Shown: positions 27,159 to 39,167, counted from the first letter of the stretch. The stretch is DNA of 64,000 nucleotides from Crocinitomicaceae bacterium (GCA_002723085.1 PBNK01000025.1:1-64000); one strand, 5' to 3'. Notes: generated from the letters alone by a model not told the origin. Translations and numbers: made by a program.

Positions 27159-29267
27159 ATGAAAAAACAATTATTAATATTATTGGTTTTACTAAACGCT
27201 TGTAATCAAAAACAAATGAGCAAAAAAATTACTCCTCCTATTTGTGAGAAAAAAAACAAAGATTTAACCATACATGAACATGTAAGAACTGACCCATATT
27301 ATTGGTTAAATGATAGAGATAATTCTGATGTTATTGATTATCTCAATAAAGAGAATGAATACACAAAAAAAATACTTGAACCAACCGAAATTTTTCAAAA
27401 AAAACTGTTCAAAGAATTAAAATCAAGAATAAAAGAAGAAGACCAAAGTGTTCCCTACTTTTATAATGGATATGAGTATTGGAGAAAATATTCTAAAGGA
27501 GATGAACATGCAGTACATTTTAGAAAAAAATCAGGAAGCAATAATGATGAAATTATAATTGATGGTAATAAATTAGCTAAAGGTTTTGACTATTTTGACT
27601 TGGGAGATTTTGACATTAGTCCTAACAATGAAATACTTGCCTACTCCTCTGACACTTTATCTAGAAGAATTTATAATATAAATTTTAAAAACCTTTTAAC
27701 TGGTAAATTATTAAATGAAACTATTGAAAACACCACTGGATCAATGGCTTGGGCTAATGACAACAAAACAGTTTTTTACACTAAACAAGATGAAAAAACA
27801 TTAAGATCATTTCAAATTTACAAGCATACTATAGGTACTGATCCAAAAAATGACACATTAATTTTTGAAGAAAAAGATGAAACTTTTTATTGTTATGTAT
27901 ACAAATCAAAATCTGAAAAATATATTATAATTAACTCTTCAAGTACCCTAAGCGATGAGTATAGAATAATTGATGCTGACCAACCTAATGAAGAAGCAAA
28001 AATTTTTCAGCCCAGACAAAGAGGTTTAGAATACAGTATTTTTCATCAGCAAAATAAATTTCTCATTTTAACTAATAAAGATCACTCCAATTTCTCTCTT
28101 ATGAGTTGTAATGCTGAGTCAACAGACACATCTCACTGGGAAACCATTATTGAAGGAAAAGATGATATTCTTCTTGAAGATTTAGAACTTTTTAATGATC
28201 ATTATGTCCTATCTGAAAGATCAAATGGCCTAATGAAGTTGAAAATATACTCTTATAATGAAGATAAATTTCACTACATTGAATTTGATGAACCAACCTA
28301 TGTTATTCAATCAGCAATTAATCCTGAAATGAATACCAACAAACTTAGATTTGGGTACAGTTCTTTGGTGAATTCTGGTTCAATTTACCAATACGATATG
28401 GATTCAAAAGAAAGAAAACTACTCAAACAAAAAGAGGTTGTTGGTGGTTATGATGCCAGTCAATATGAATCTAAAAGATTGTGGACTAAAAGTAGAGATG
28501 GTGTAAACATCCCTATGTCTATGGTATATAAAAAAGGAATTAAGTTAGATGGAAATAATCCACTTTTACTTTACGCCTATGGCTCATATGGTTATAGTAT
28601 AGATCCTTATTTTAGCTCAAACCGCCTATCTCTTCTTAATAGAGGTTTTATTTTTGTTATTGCTCATATTAGAGGTGGTGAAGAATTAGGCAGATCATGG
28701 TATGAAGATGGTAAACTTTTGAAAAAGAAAAACACTTTTAATGATTTTATAGACTGTGCTAATTATTTAATTTTAGAAAAATACACATCATCAGAACATA
28801 TCTATGCAGCCGGAGGAAGTGCTGGTGGATTACTAATGGGTGCTGTTTTAAATATGGAGCCAACTCTTTTTAATGGAATGCTGGCTCAGGTACCTTTTGT
28901 AGATGTAGTTACAACCATGCTTGACGAAAGTATTCCACTAACAACAGGTGAGTATGATGAATGGGGGAATCCCAATAATAAAGAATATTACGATTACATT
29001 TTATCATATTCGCCATATGATAATGTTGAAAAAAAGAATTACACCAACTTATTAGTTACTACTGGACTACATGATTCTCAAGTTCAATATTGGGAACCGG
29101 CTAAATGGGTGGCTAAATTAAGAGATTACAAAACTGATGATAATATATTATTACTTCACACCAACATGAAAGCAGGTCATGGCGGATCTAGTGGAAGATT
29201 TGAATATCTTAAAGAAATTGCGCTAGAATATGCATTTATTATGCATTTAGAAGGTTTATCCAAATAG
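27159..29267 (+). CDS. Oligopeptidase B / prolyl oligopeptidase-family lipoprotein
   Basis: S9A serine peptidase that cleaves short peptides, in oligopeptidase B after basic residues. ATG at 27159 is preferred to TTG at 27144: it lies one base after the UbiA stop and gives a lipoprotein signal (MKKQLLILLVLLNACNQ). Of the 702 residues, the N-terminal 400 form a seven-bladed propeller gate. The catalytic domain has AYGSYGYSIDPYFSS, IAHIRGGEELGRSWY, the nucleophile in AAGGSAGGLLMGAVLN, Asp in TGLHDSQVQYWEPAKW, and His in MKAGHGGSSGRF. GGSAGG with LLMG points to oligopeptidase B. Lipidation implies a periplasmic or surface location. Confidence 0.92.
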   Translation: MKKQLLILLVLLNACNQKQMSKKITPPICEKKNKDLTIHEHVRTDPYYWLNDRDNSDVIDYLNKENEYTKKILEPTEIFQKKLFKELKSRIKEEDQSVPYFYNGYEYWRKYSKGDEHAVHFRKKSGSNNDEIIIDGNKLAKGFDYFDLGDFDISPNNEILAYSSDTLSRRIYNINFKNLLTGKLLNETIENTTGSMAWANDNKTVFYTKQDEKTLRSFQIYKHTIGTDPKNDTLIFEEKDETFYCYVYKSKSEKYIIINSSSTLSDEYRIIDADQPNEEAKIFQPRQRGLEYSIFHQQNKFLILTNKDHSNFSLMSCNAESTDTSHWETIIEGKDDILLEDLELFNDHYVLSERSNGLMKLKIYSYNEDKFHYIEFDEPTYVIQSAINPEMNTNKLRFGYSSLVNSGSIYQYDMDSKERKLLKQKEVVGGYDASQYESKRLWTKSRDGVNIPMSMVYKKGIKLDGNNPLLLYAYGSYGYSIDPYFSSNRLSLLNRGFIFVIAHIRGGEELGRSWYEDGKLLKKKNTFNDFIDCANYLILEKYTSSEHIYAAGGSAGGLLMGAVLNMEPTLFNGMLAQVPFVDVVTTMLDESIPLTTGEYDEWGNPNNKEYYDYILSYSPYDNVEKKNYTNLLVTTGLHDSQVQYWEPAKWVAKLRDYKTDDNILLLHTNMKAGHGGSSGRFEYLKEIALEYAFIMHLEGLSK

Positions 29268-29768
29268 TATTTTTAAAATACTATTCATGACTTTATCTGG
29301 AGATTTATCATTGGTGTTTATAATATATTTTGCTTTATTATAAACTTCTTTTCTATTTGAAATAAGATTTGAAATATCTCCTTTTTTAGAACTAAACAAA
29401 GGTCTTCCTGATTGAATGGGAATTCTTTTTAGGATAGATTGTTCATTAGCCTCTAAATACAATGTAATGCCTAAACGATTTAATTTGGAACTATTATCAT
29501 TATAAATTGGCAGACCTCCTCCAGTTGAGATTACAGCATGCGTTTTAGGTAAATCAGTAATAATATTGCGTTCTAATTTTCTAAAATATGATTCACCTTT
29601 TTGGTTAAAAATGTCATCTACAGACATTCCTTGTTGGTTTTCAATAAGCCGATCGGTATCTATAAAAGTAAAGTTTAAATAAGAAGAAAGCAATTGCCCT
29701 ACTGTTGTTTTGCCACTTCCCATCATCCCAATAAGAATAATATTAGACGTTATACTATTCTTTTTCAA
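29256..29768 (-). CDS. aroK: Shikimate kinase
   Basis: Phosphorylates shikimate in chorismate synthesis. The 170-residue P-loop kinase has IILIGMMGSGKTTVGQLLS (Walker A), FIDTDRLIENQQGMSVDDIF (the shikimate Asp), ESYFRKLERNII (the Arg) and VISTGGGLPIYN (Walker B-like GGG loop), plus the lid Arg in SGRPLF. The start is TTG at 29768 because no ATG occurs before the P-loop strand. It overlaps the upstream gene by 14 bases and converges on the oligopeptidase gene with a 12-base 3' overlap. It is the last gene of the prmC-ligA-unknown-aroK operon. Confidence 0.94.
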   Translation of the reverse strand: MKKNSITSNIILIGMMGSGKTTVGQLLSSYLNFTFIDTDRLIENQQGMSVDDIFNQKGESYFRKLERNIITDLPKTHAVISTGGGLPIYNDNSSKLNRLGITLYLEANEQSILKRIPIQSGRPLFSSKKGDISNLISNRKEVYNKAKYIINTNDKSPDKVMNSILKILFG

Positions 29769-30321
29769 CTGGATTATTTAGCATTTTCAAATAATTAACA
29801 ACTTGAAGTATATATTCGTTATAATCATTTATATCAATGTCAATCATCATATCGTAATAACTTTCATTATATAAAGAATAATTACCTACTTTAAAAGAAG
29901 ATTTTGAATAATGTAAAATAAACCTTAATGGTATAACATCTTCTTTAGACAGGTCCAATAAAATATCAAATCCATCATTAATAAAATTGCGAACTTCAAC
30001 ATTATTTGGGAAACAAAATAAGTTTAAATCATCAATCTTAAAATAATCAAAACCCAATTTACTTTTAAGGTAAAAAGGGTCTTCTTTATATGGAAAATAA
30101 GCAAGAATCTTAATTTCAGGAATTGAAAATTCCTTTTTTAGGAAGTTAATTAGCTTTAAAACTTTATCATAATCTTCTTTATTATTGATTAAGCATAATA
30201 TACCTAAAGATTTAGCATTAAAAATATTACAGGATTTTACTTGTCTTTTAGATGATTTTTTCAAAAGACGATTTAGAACTTTCTGACCAATAAACTTTTT
30301 TAACCCATAAAAAGAATACAT
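29755..30321 (-). CDS. Small Bacteroidota protein of unknown function (DUF6913-like)
   Basis: A 188-residue protein starting at ATG 30321 (a GTG at 30339 would add six residues). I recognise only a likely resemblance to DUF6913. Visible parts are a basic N-terminal helix (FIGQKVLNRLLKKSSKRQVK), a central alternating alpha/beta region with AKSLGILCLINNKEDYDKVLKL and LKKEFSIPEIKILAYFP, then FDILLDLSKEDVIPLRFIL, SSFKVGNYSLYNESYYDMMID and a final helix. No signal peptide or membrane helix is present. It overlaps aroK and follows ligA by 34 bases. No function is assigned. Confidence 0.75.
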   Translation of the reverse strand: MYSFYGLKKFIGQKVLNRLLKKSSKRQVKSCNIFNAKSLGILCLINNKEDYDKVLKLINFLKKEFSIPEIKILAYFPYKEDPFYLKSKLGFDYFKIDDLNLFCFPNNVEVRNFINDGFDILLDLSKEDVIPLRFILHYSKSSFKVGNYSLYNESYYDMMIDIDINDYNEYILQVVNYLKMLNNPVEKE

Positions 30322-30355
30322 AATATTAAGATTATGCACATAAATTTATAAAAGA

Positions 30356-33260
<2,905 letters not shown>

Positions 33261-33300
33261 ATTATAAATAAATGTAAAAATTTTGTGAAATGCGAATCTT

Positions 33301-33317
33301 TTTACAATGCATGCATA
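33301..33317. promoter_or_regulatory. Operator-like palindrome upstream of the acyl-CoA dehydrogenase
   Basis: TTTACAATGCATGCATA contains the perfect palindrome ATGCATGCAT (33307-33316). It matches the site at 35698-35714 at every position except the two central bases (TTTACAATGC-NN-GCATA). It lies 17 bases before the TAAATTTG -7 element of the dehydrogenase gene, covering the expected -33 region, where a bound repressor would block transcription. The MarR gene at 35133-35585 is the obvious candidate regulator. Confidence 0.6.
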
Positions 33318-33333
33318 TGATAAAAATTTTTAT

Positions 33334-33341
33334 TAAATTTG
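33334..33341 (+). promoter_or_regulatory. Putative -7 element, acyl-CoA dehydrogenase gene
   Basis: TAAATTTG is an exact TAnnTTTG match 25 bases before the ATG at 33367. It supports that ATG over the TTG at 33343, which would leave almost no leader. No clear TTTG is found at the -33 distance, where the palindrome lies. Confidence 0.45.
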
Positions 33342-33366
33342 ATTGAATTCAAAACATAAGAATACA

Positions 33367-35130
33367 ATGAACAAAAAAGGAGCTGATTTTCTAACTAAAA
33401 AAACTCTACCATCAGAGGTTTTCATCCCAGAAGACTGGAATGAAGAACAACTGATGTTAAAAGAAATGATTCATGATTTTCTTAAAAAAGAGATTCACAC
33501 CTTACCAGAAGAGCTCGATGCTTCTAAGGACTTAGATTATATTTCTGGACTTCTTGATAAAAGTGCTCAACTAGGCCTTTGCGGATTAGCCATTGAAGAG
33601 AAATATGGAGGAACAGATCTAGACTTTAATACAGGATTACTTTTCACTGAAGCTATGGCCCCGGGTTTTTCATTTGCCACTACAATTGGTGCTCATGTAT
33701 CTATAGGATCACTACCAATAGTGTATTACGGAAATGACGAACAAAAGAAAAAATACTTACCTAAAATTGCTACTGCTGAATACAAAGCTGCTTACGCCCT
33801 TACTGAACCTGGAGCAGGATCGGATGCAAATTCAGGAAAAACTAAAGCTACGTTTAGTAATGATAGAAAATATTATTTATTAAATGGACAAAAAATGTGG
33901 ATTACAAACGCTGGTTTTGCTCATATTTTTATTGTTTTTGCAAAAATTGAAGATGACAAAGATTTATCGGCATTTATTGTAGAAAAAACTTTTGGAGGAA
34001 TCACACTTGGAGATGAAGAAAAAAAGCTAGGAATAAAAGGTTCATCAACTAGACAGGTGTTTTTTAATGAATGTCCTGTCCCGTTAGAAAACTTATTGGG
34101 TAAAAGACAAGAAGGATTTAAAATTGCTTTAAACATTCTTAACTCTGGTAGAATAAAATTAGCTGCGGGATCAATTGGAGGAATAAAATTCGCATTAAAT
34201 AAAAGCATTACTTATAGCTCTGAAAGAATACAATTTGATAAAAGCATAAATAAATTTAGCGCTATTCAACACAAAATTGGAGAAATGGTCAGACTTATTT
34301 TTGCGTCTGAATCTGCTATTTATAGAACTGGAAAGAATATTGATGATAAAGAAAAAGAATTAGAGAATCAAAACCTGCCAAAAAATGAAACCAAACTTAA
34401 AGCATTAAGAGAGTTTGCCATTGAATGCGCTATATTAAAAGTGTACAGCACTGAAGCTTTATCCTATGGAGTGGATGAAACACTTCAAATTTACGGTGGA
34501 ATGGGTTACAGTACTGAAGCTGGTGTTGAAATGGGATATCGTGATGCAAGAATCACAAGAATATATGAAGGGACAAATGAAATTAACCGAATGTTATCTT
34601 TTGCCGAATTGATGAAAAGAGCTTTTAAAAGCAAAGAAATAAACCTACAAAAAGCAGGAAGATCAATTCCTAAAATAGTTTTTAAAAGATCATTGCCATT
34701 TCAAAAATTAACCACTTACAAAATTATTGAAAATTTTAAAATGCTTTTTTTAATACTTACCAGTTATACAGGAAAAGCATTTGGAATGAAGTTGGCTGAT
34801 GAACAAGAAATAGTTATGGACTTAGCAGATATAATGGGAGAAGCATATATAGCTGAGTCTGTATATCTTAGAATTGAAAAATTAAAAGAAAAAAATGTTT
34901 CTCAAAGTGAGATTGAATTAAAGGAAAGTGTACTGAATCTTCAACTTTATGTTGCTAATCAAAAAATTATTCAAAAGGCAAACATCATAATCGACAGCTT
35001 ACCTAACACAAAAAATAGATCATTAAGGTTTATAGTTAAAAGACTCACTCCTCAACTTGCTATAAACCCAACTGAAACAAGAAGAAACATAGCTAAACAT
35101 ATGATAGAAAATGGGGAATACACATGGTGA
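33367..35130 (+). CDS. Acyl-CoA dehydrogenase (long, VLCAD-like)
   Basis: FAD enzyme that makes trans-2-enoyl-CoA in the first step of beta-oxidation. Starting at ATG 33367 gives 587 residues; TTG at 33343 is less likely. The family signatures are YALTEPGAGSDANSGKT and QIYGGMGYSTEAGVEMGYRDARITRIYEGTNEI in part (FAD and substrate contacts). The catalytic Glu is expected in IYEGTNE. A C-terminal helical extension of about 170 residues after the core (from KRAFKSKEINLQKAG) matches very-long-chain dehydrogenases rather than the roughly 380-residue short types. The gene is followed by a convergent MarR gene two bases away and shares an operator-like palindrome with fadA. Confidence 0.93.
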   Translation: MNKKGADFLTKKTLPSEVFIPEDWNEEQLMLKEMIHDFLKKEIHTLPEELDASKDLDYISGLLDKSAQLGLCGLAIEEKYGGTDLDFNTGLLFTEAMAPGFSFATTIGAHVSIGSLPIVYYGNDEQKKKYLPKIATAEYKAAYALTEPGAGSDANSGKTKATFSNDRKYYLLNGQKMWITNAGFAHIFIVFAKIEDDKDLSAFIVEKTFGGITLGDEEKKLGIKGSSTRQVFFNECPVPLENLLGKRQEGFKIALNILNSGRIKLAAGSIGGIKFALNKSITYSSERIQFDKSINKFSAIQHKIGEMVRLIFASESAIYRTGKNIDDKEKELENQNLPKNETKLKALREFAIECAILKVYSTEALSYGVDETLQIYGGMGYSTEAGVEMGYRDARITRIYEGTNEINRMLSFAELMKRAFKSKEINLQKAGRSIPKIVFKRSLPFQKLTTYKIIENFKMLFLILTSYTGKAFGMKLADEQEIVMDLADIMGEAYIAESVYLRIEKLKEKNVSQSEIELKESVLNLQLYVANQKIIQKANIIIDSLPNTKNRSLRFIVKRLTPQLAINPTETRRNIAKHMIENGEYTW

Positions 35131-35132
35131 TA

Positions 35133-35585
35133 TTAACCACTTCTTCTTAACTCATCAACTACATCAGGAATAACATTTATAACTTTAAAAAAAGTTGACA
35201 AATCTTCATCAGATAATTTAGTTTTTATTGCATCTTCAAATGAAAAAAGACGTTTGGAGGCTATATCTCTTAAAGATAAACCATGATCGGTTAAACATAT
35301 AAACACTTTTCTTTTATCATTTTTATCTCTTCTTTTATATATGGCTCCTTTCTTTTCAAGCGATTTCAAAATTCTTGAAAGACTATTAGGCTCCATACTC
35401 ATTCTTGGTGCAATTTTAGTAACAGGTGTTCCATAAGTATCATTAATTGTTAACAAAACAAATGCCATAGACAAAGTTACTCCCCTACTGTTAGCTTGAT
35501 CGTTATATAATTTATATAACTCAAGCCAAGATGATCTTATTTTATTTACAACAACCTTCTCAGCTATTTTTTCATAATTATCCAT
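35133..35585 (-). CDS. MarR-family transcriptional regulator, probable fatty-acid catabolism repressor
   Basis: This 150-residue protein (ATG at 35585; TTG at 35594 adds three residues) has the MarR winged helix. The recognition helix region is TKIAPRMSMEPNSLSRILKS, followed by LEKKGAIYKRRDKNDKRKVF, the beta wing with the conserved basic residues. Helices at both ends form the dimer interface. It lies between an acyl-CoA dehydrogenase and the thiolase/FadB operon, divergent from the latter. Palindromes TTTACAATGC-NN-GCATA precede both targets, and a CAATGC half-site lies in its own upstream region. Control of beta-oxidation, perhaps relieved by an acyl-CoA, is inferred. Confidence 0.88.
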   Translation of the reverse strand: MDNYEKIAEKVVVNKIRSSWLELYKLYNDQANSRGVTLSMAFVLLTINDTYGTPVTKIAPRMSMEPNSLSRILKSLEKKGAIYKRRDKNDKRKVFICLTDHGLSLRDIASKRLFSFEDAIKTKLSDEDLSTFFKVINVIPDVVDELRRSG

Positions 35586-35609
35586 AAAGATCAAATATTA
35601 AAAATTTAA

Positions 35610-35625
35610 TTCACATTGCATTGAA
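35610..35625. promoter_or_regulatory. Possible weak autoregulatory half-site upstream of the MarR gene
   Basis: TTCACATTGCATTGAA contains GCATTG at 35618-35623, which is CAATGC on the gene's own strand, the same half-site as in the two full operators. The second half is not conserved. It lies 25 bases upstream of the MarR start, where autoregulation would act. Confidence 0.25.
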
Positions 35626-35697
35626 TAAATTAAAAAATTAACATATAAATATTTTTTTTCATCTAAAAATTGTTTTTAATTATATAATTTACTTTAC

Positions 35698-35714
35698 TTT
35701 ACAATGCGCGCATA
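35698..35714. promoter_or_regulatory. Operator-like palindrome upstream of the thiolase operon
   Basis: TTTACAATGCGCGCATA contains the perfect palindrome ATGCGCGCAT (35704-35713). Fifteen of 17 positions are identical to the site at 33301-33317; only the central two differ. It lies 41 bases before the thiolase ATG. No exact TAnnTTTG is visible; TATGATCA at 35731, at the same distance as the dehydrogenase -7 box, keeps only the TA. Confidence 0.6.
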
Positions 35715-35754
35715 GTTTAATTAAAAGGAATATGATCACACATTAACAAAAAAA

Positions 35755-37041
35755 ATGAAAGAAAAAATTGTCTTAATAGATGGATGTAGAACACCATTTC
35801 TAAAATCTGAAACTGATTTTTTAAACACAATGACCTATGAATTAGGTCAATTAGCTATTAAAGGTTTGTTAAATAAAACTGGAATTGACCCAAAAATTAT
35901 TGATAGTGTAGTTTTAGGATGTGTCATATCAACTTTAAAAACAAGTAACATTGCTAGAGAAGCAGCTCTTACTGCAGGAATTCCGCATACAACACCATGT
36001 CATACTGTTACACAAGCCTGTATTTCTGCCAATAGAGCAATAGTTTCTGCTATTAATGAAATTTATACTGGACATGCTGAAATCGTAATTGCTGGTGGTG
36101 CTGATAGTGCATCAGAAACACCTATTGGATATAAAAAAGCAATGAGAACAAAACTCATGAAAGCCAATAAAATTAAATCTTTTGGGGACACACTTAAATT
36201 CATAAGTAAACTAAGATTAAAAGATTTTTTACCAGAAACACCATCCATAACTGAATTTACCACAAACCGAACTATGGGTCAAGACTGTGACATAATGGTA
36301 GCAAAACATGGAGTAACAAGAACAGAACAAGATAAAATGGCTATTGTTTCTCATAATTTAGCAGCAAAGGCTTGGGAAGAAGGGCACCATGAAAAAGAAG
36401 TAGTTCCAGTTCAAATACCACCAAAATTTAAATTCATTAATAAAGACAATGGGATTAGGCCAGGTTCAAAAATTGAAAAACTAGCTAAACTAAGACCAGT
36501 ATTTGACAAAAAACATGGAACACTTAATGCCGCAAATTCTTCATTTTTAACTGATGGAAGCGCAGTAGTATTATTAATGACAGAAAGCAAAGCCAAAGAA
36601 TTGGGGCTTAAACCTAAAGCAGAGATTATTGATTATAGTTTTACAGGACAAAGACTTGAAGATGAACTTCTACTAGGTCCAGCTTTTGCAATGTCAAAAG
36701 TACTTGATAATGCTAATTTAAAACTAGAAGATATTGATGTTTTTGAAATTCATGAAGCTTTTGCTGGACAAGTTTTAGCAAATATTAAATGTCTAGACAG
36801 TGAAGATTTTTGTAAAGAAAGATTAAAAAAAGGTGAAAAAGTAGGAAAAATAGATATGTCAAAAGTAAATCAGTGGGGAGGCTCTTTATCTATAGGTCAC
36901 CCTTTTGGAGCAACAGGAGCCAGATTACTTAATACTGCAGCAAACAGATTACATAAAGAAGGTGGTAAATACGCCATATTATCAGCCTGTGCAGCAGGTG
37001 CACATGGACATGCAATGATTATAAAAAAATATGAAGAATAA
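35755..37041 (+). CDS. Acetyl-CoA acyltransferase (thiolase), FadI/FadA type
   Basis: Cleaves 3-ketoacyl-CoA to acetyl-CoA and a shortened acyl-CoA, the last step of beta-oxidation. The 428-residue thiolase has the acylated Cys89 in VTQACISANRAIVSAI, the His region in FEIHEAFAGQVLANI, and the C-terminal SIGHPFGATGARLLNTAA and LSACAAGAHGHAMI with the second catalytic Cys. Length exceeds FadA (387) and fits the FadI type. Its stop overlaps the start of the multienzyme gene by one base (TAATG), so the alpha and beta parts are coupled. An operator-like palindrome precedes it. Confidence 0.94.
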   Translation: MKEKIVLIDGCRTPFLKSETDFLNTMTYELGQLAIKGLLNKTGIDPKIIDSVVLGCVISTLKTSNIAREAALTAGIPHTTPCHTVTQACISANRAIVSAINEIYTGHAEIVIAGGADSASETPIGYKKAMRTKLMKANKIKSFGDTLKFISKLRLKDFLPETPSITEFTTNRTMGQDCDIMVAKHGVTRTEQDKMAIVSHNLAAKAWEEGHHEKEVVPVQIPPKFKFINKDNGIRPGSKIEKLAKLRPVFDKKHGTLNAANSSFLTDGSAVVLLMTESKAKELGLKPKAEIIDYSFTGQRLEDELLLGPAFAMSKVLDNANLKLEDIDVFEIHEAFAGQVLANIKCLDSEDFCKERLKKGEKVGKIDMSKVNQWGGSLSIGHPFGATGARLLNTAANRLHKEGGKYAILSACAAGAHGHAMIIKKYEE

Positions 37042-39167
37042 TGAATAACGATTTTTTTAGACTTGAAATCAAAAATGGAATAGCCACAATTTGGATTGAT
37101 TCCCAAAAAGACAAAATGAACATTGTTTCCCCTAGTTTAATGGGAGATTTTGACCAAATTTTTAATGAGGTTGCTTCAAATGAAGAAATAAAAGGAGCTA
37201 TTTTAATTAGTGCTAAAAAAGATTTTATTGCTGGTGCAGATATAAAATCATTCACAGGCGAAAAAGTAGGGGACTTCCAACCCACTAGCAGAGAAGGACA
37301 TAGTATGCTTAATCTAATTCAACAAAGCAAAAAACCAATAATATCAGCAATAAACGGCACCTGTTATGGACTGGGAACAGAAATTTCTTTAGCATGTCAT
37401 GGAAGAATCTGTTCAGATGATCCGCGAACAAAAATCGCATTGCCTGAAGTAAAGCTTGGTCTACTTCCTGGAGCTGGAGGTACTCAAAGACTTCCGAGAC
37501 TTGTAGGACTTCAAAAATCTCTTGACATAATGCTTACTGGGAAAAACATTTTTCCTTATCCAGCAAAAAAAATGGGGCTTGTAGATGAAGTCGTTAATAA
37601 AAGTAAACTTCACAAAGCAGCCGAAGCTATGATTGAAAAAATCATTACTAAAGGACCTTTGAAAAGAAAAGTAAAAAAATCTTTATTTAATAAGATTTTG
37701 GATCATACTTCAATAGGCAGGTCAGTGGTTTATTCTCAAGCAAGAAAAAAAGTACTTAAACAAACTAAAGGAAACTATCCAGCACCAATAGAAATTATAA
37801 ATTGTGTCGAAACCGGATTAAAAAAAGGATTGAAAGCGGGATACGAAAAAGAGGTTATACAATTTGAACAATTGATGATTTCTGATGTTTCAAAAGCATT
37901 AAGAAATATCTTTTTTACAATGACAGAAAAAAAGAAAAATCCATTCTCTATAAAACCAAGGAATACAGACAGATTTGCAGTTTTAGGAGCTGGATTTATG
38001 GGAGCTGGAATCGCAGAAGTTTCCATAAACAAAGGAATGGATGTTATACTTAAAGATTTAAATGAAGAGGTTGTTAGCAATGCTAAAAAAAACATATGGA
38101 AAACAATTTCAAAAAAAGTTAAGCGTAAACAAATTAAGGAGATTCAAGCAAAATCAATAATTCAAAAAGCAATAGGACAAACAAATTTTGATGGATTTAA
38201 TAACGTTAATATAGTTATTGAAGCTATAGTTGAAAACATGGACATTAAGAAAAATGTAATAAAGCAGCTTGAAGATGAATGTAAAGAGGATTTTATTTTT
38301 GCATCAAATACTTCTTCTTTGCCTTTAACTGAAATGTCAAAAGCTGCTAAAAATCCAAAAAATGTGGTAGGTATGCATTATTTTTCACCTGTTCCAAAAA
38401 TGCCACTTTTAGAAATTATTAAAACAGCTGAAACATCTGAAGAAACATTATCTACTTGTTATGACTTAGGAATCAAGCAAGGTAAAACATGTATCGTAGT
38501 CAATGATATGCCTGGATTTTATGTTAATAGAATTCTTTGTCCTTATTTAATTGAAGCTTTATTAATGATTGAAGAAGGTGTTTCAATTGAAGACATTGAC
38601 GGAGCAATTACCAAACTTGGAATGCCTATTGGGCCAATTACTTTGCTTGATGAAGTTGGAATTGATGTAGGTGCACATGTAATGAGTGGAAATATGGCGG
38701 AACTTCTTAAAGGTCGCAAAGATTTTAAAATAAACCATTCAATGCCCAAAATGTTTGAAGCAGGTCTACATGGAAGAAAATCAAAAAAAGGATTTTATAA
38801 TTATTCCGAGAAAAAAGGAAGACTTAAAAAAAGCTCCCCAAATACTGATGTATATCAATATTTTGGGAATCCAAAACTTACAAAGCGAAGTGAAGAAGAA
38901 ATTAATGAGAGAACTATGCTTATGTTGCTTAACGAAGCTGTTTGGTGTCTTGAAGATAATATAATTGAAAATGCAAAAGATGGAGATATAGGAGCTGTAC
39001 TTGGTGTTGGATTTTTACCTTGGTCAGGTGGTCCTTTTAGCTACATGAATTTATTAGGAATTGACCATATTGTTTCAAGAATGAGGCATTACGCATCTAT
39101 TCATGGTCCAAAATTTAACCCAAGACCAATGTTGATTGAAATGGCTAAAAATGGGACAACATTTTAA
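37041..39167 (+). CDS. Fatty-acid oxidation multienzyme, FadJ/FadB type (enoyl-CoA hydratase / 3-hydroxyacyl-CoA dehydrogenase)
   Basis: Two enzymes in one chain: hydration of enoyl-CoA, then NAD-dependent oxidation. In 708 residues, the N-terminal crotonase has GAILISAKKDFIAGADIKSF and NGTCYGLGTEISLACHGRI with GLLPGAGGTQRLPRLVGL. The Rossmann domain starts at FAVLGAGFMGAGIAEVSIN near residue 310. The 3HCDH motif GMHYFSPVPKMPLLEII and a C-terminal repeat (LLNEAVWCLEDNII, GFLPWSGGPFSYM) follow. Paired with the thiolase it forms the alpha2beta2 trifunctional-type complex. Confidence 0.95.
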   Translation: MNNDFFRLEIKNGIATIWIDSQKDKMNIVSPSLMGDFDQIFNEVASNEEIKGAILISAKKDFIAGADIKSFTGEKVGDFQPTSREGHSMLNLIQQSKKPIISAINGTCYGLGTEISLACHGRICSDDPRTKIALPEVKLGLLPGAGGTQRLPRLVGLQKSLDIMLTGKNIFPYPAKKMGLVDEVVNKSKLHKAAEAMIEKIITKGPLKRKVKKSLFNKILDHTSIGRSVVYSQARKKVLKQTKGNYPAPIEIINCVETGLKKGLKAGYEKEVIQFEQLMISDVSKALRNIFFTMTEKKKNPFSIKPRNTDRFAVLGAGFMGAGIAEVSINKGMDVILKDLNEEVVSNAKKNIWKTISKKVKRKQIKEIQAKSIIQKAIGQTNFDGFNNVNIVIEAIVENMDIKKNVIKQLEDECKEDFIFASNTSSLPLTEMSKAAKNPKNVVGMHYFSPVPKMPLLEIIKTAETSEETLSTCYDLGIKQGKTCIVVNDMPGFYVNRILCPYLIEALLMIEEGVSIEDIDGAITKLGMPIGPITLLDEVGIDVGAHVMSGNMAELLKGRKDFKINHSMPKMFEAGLHGRKSKKGFYNYSEKKGRLKKSSPNTDVYQYFGNPKLTKRSEEEINERTMLMLLNEAVWCLEDNIIENAKDGDIGAVLGVGFLPWSGGPFSYMNLLGIDHIVSRMRHYASIHGPKFNPRPMLIEMAKNGTTF

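Noticed and set aside
35731-35738. TATGATCA as thiolase -7 box
   Set aside because: Keeps only the TA of TAnnTTTG; its distance from the operator matches the dehydrogenase promoter, but this is not enough.
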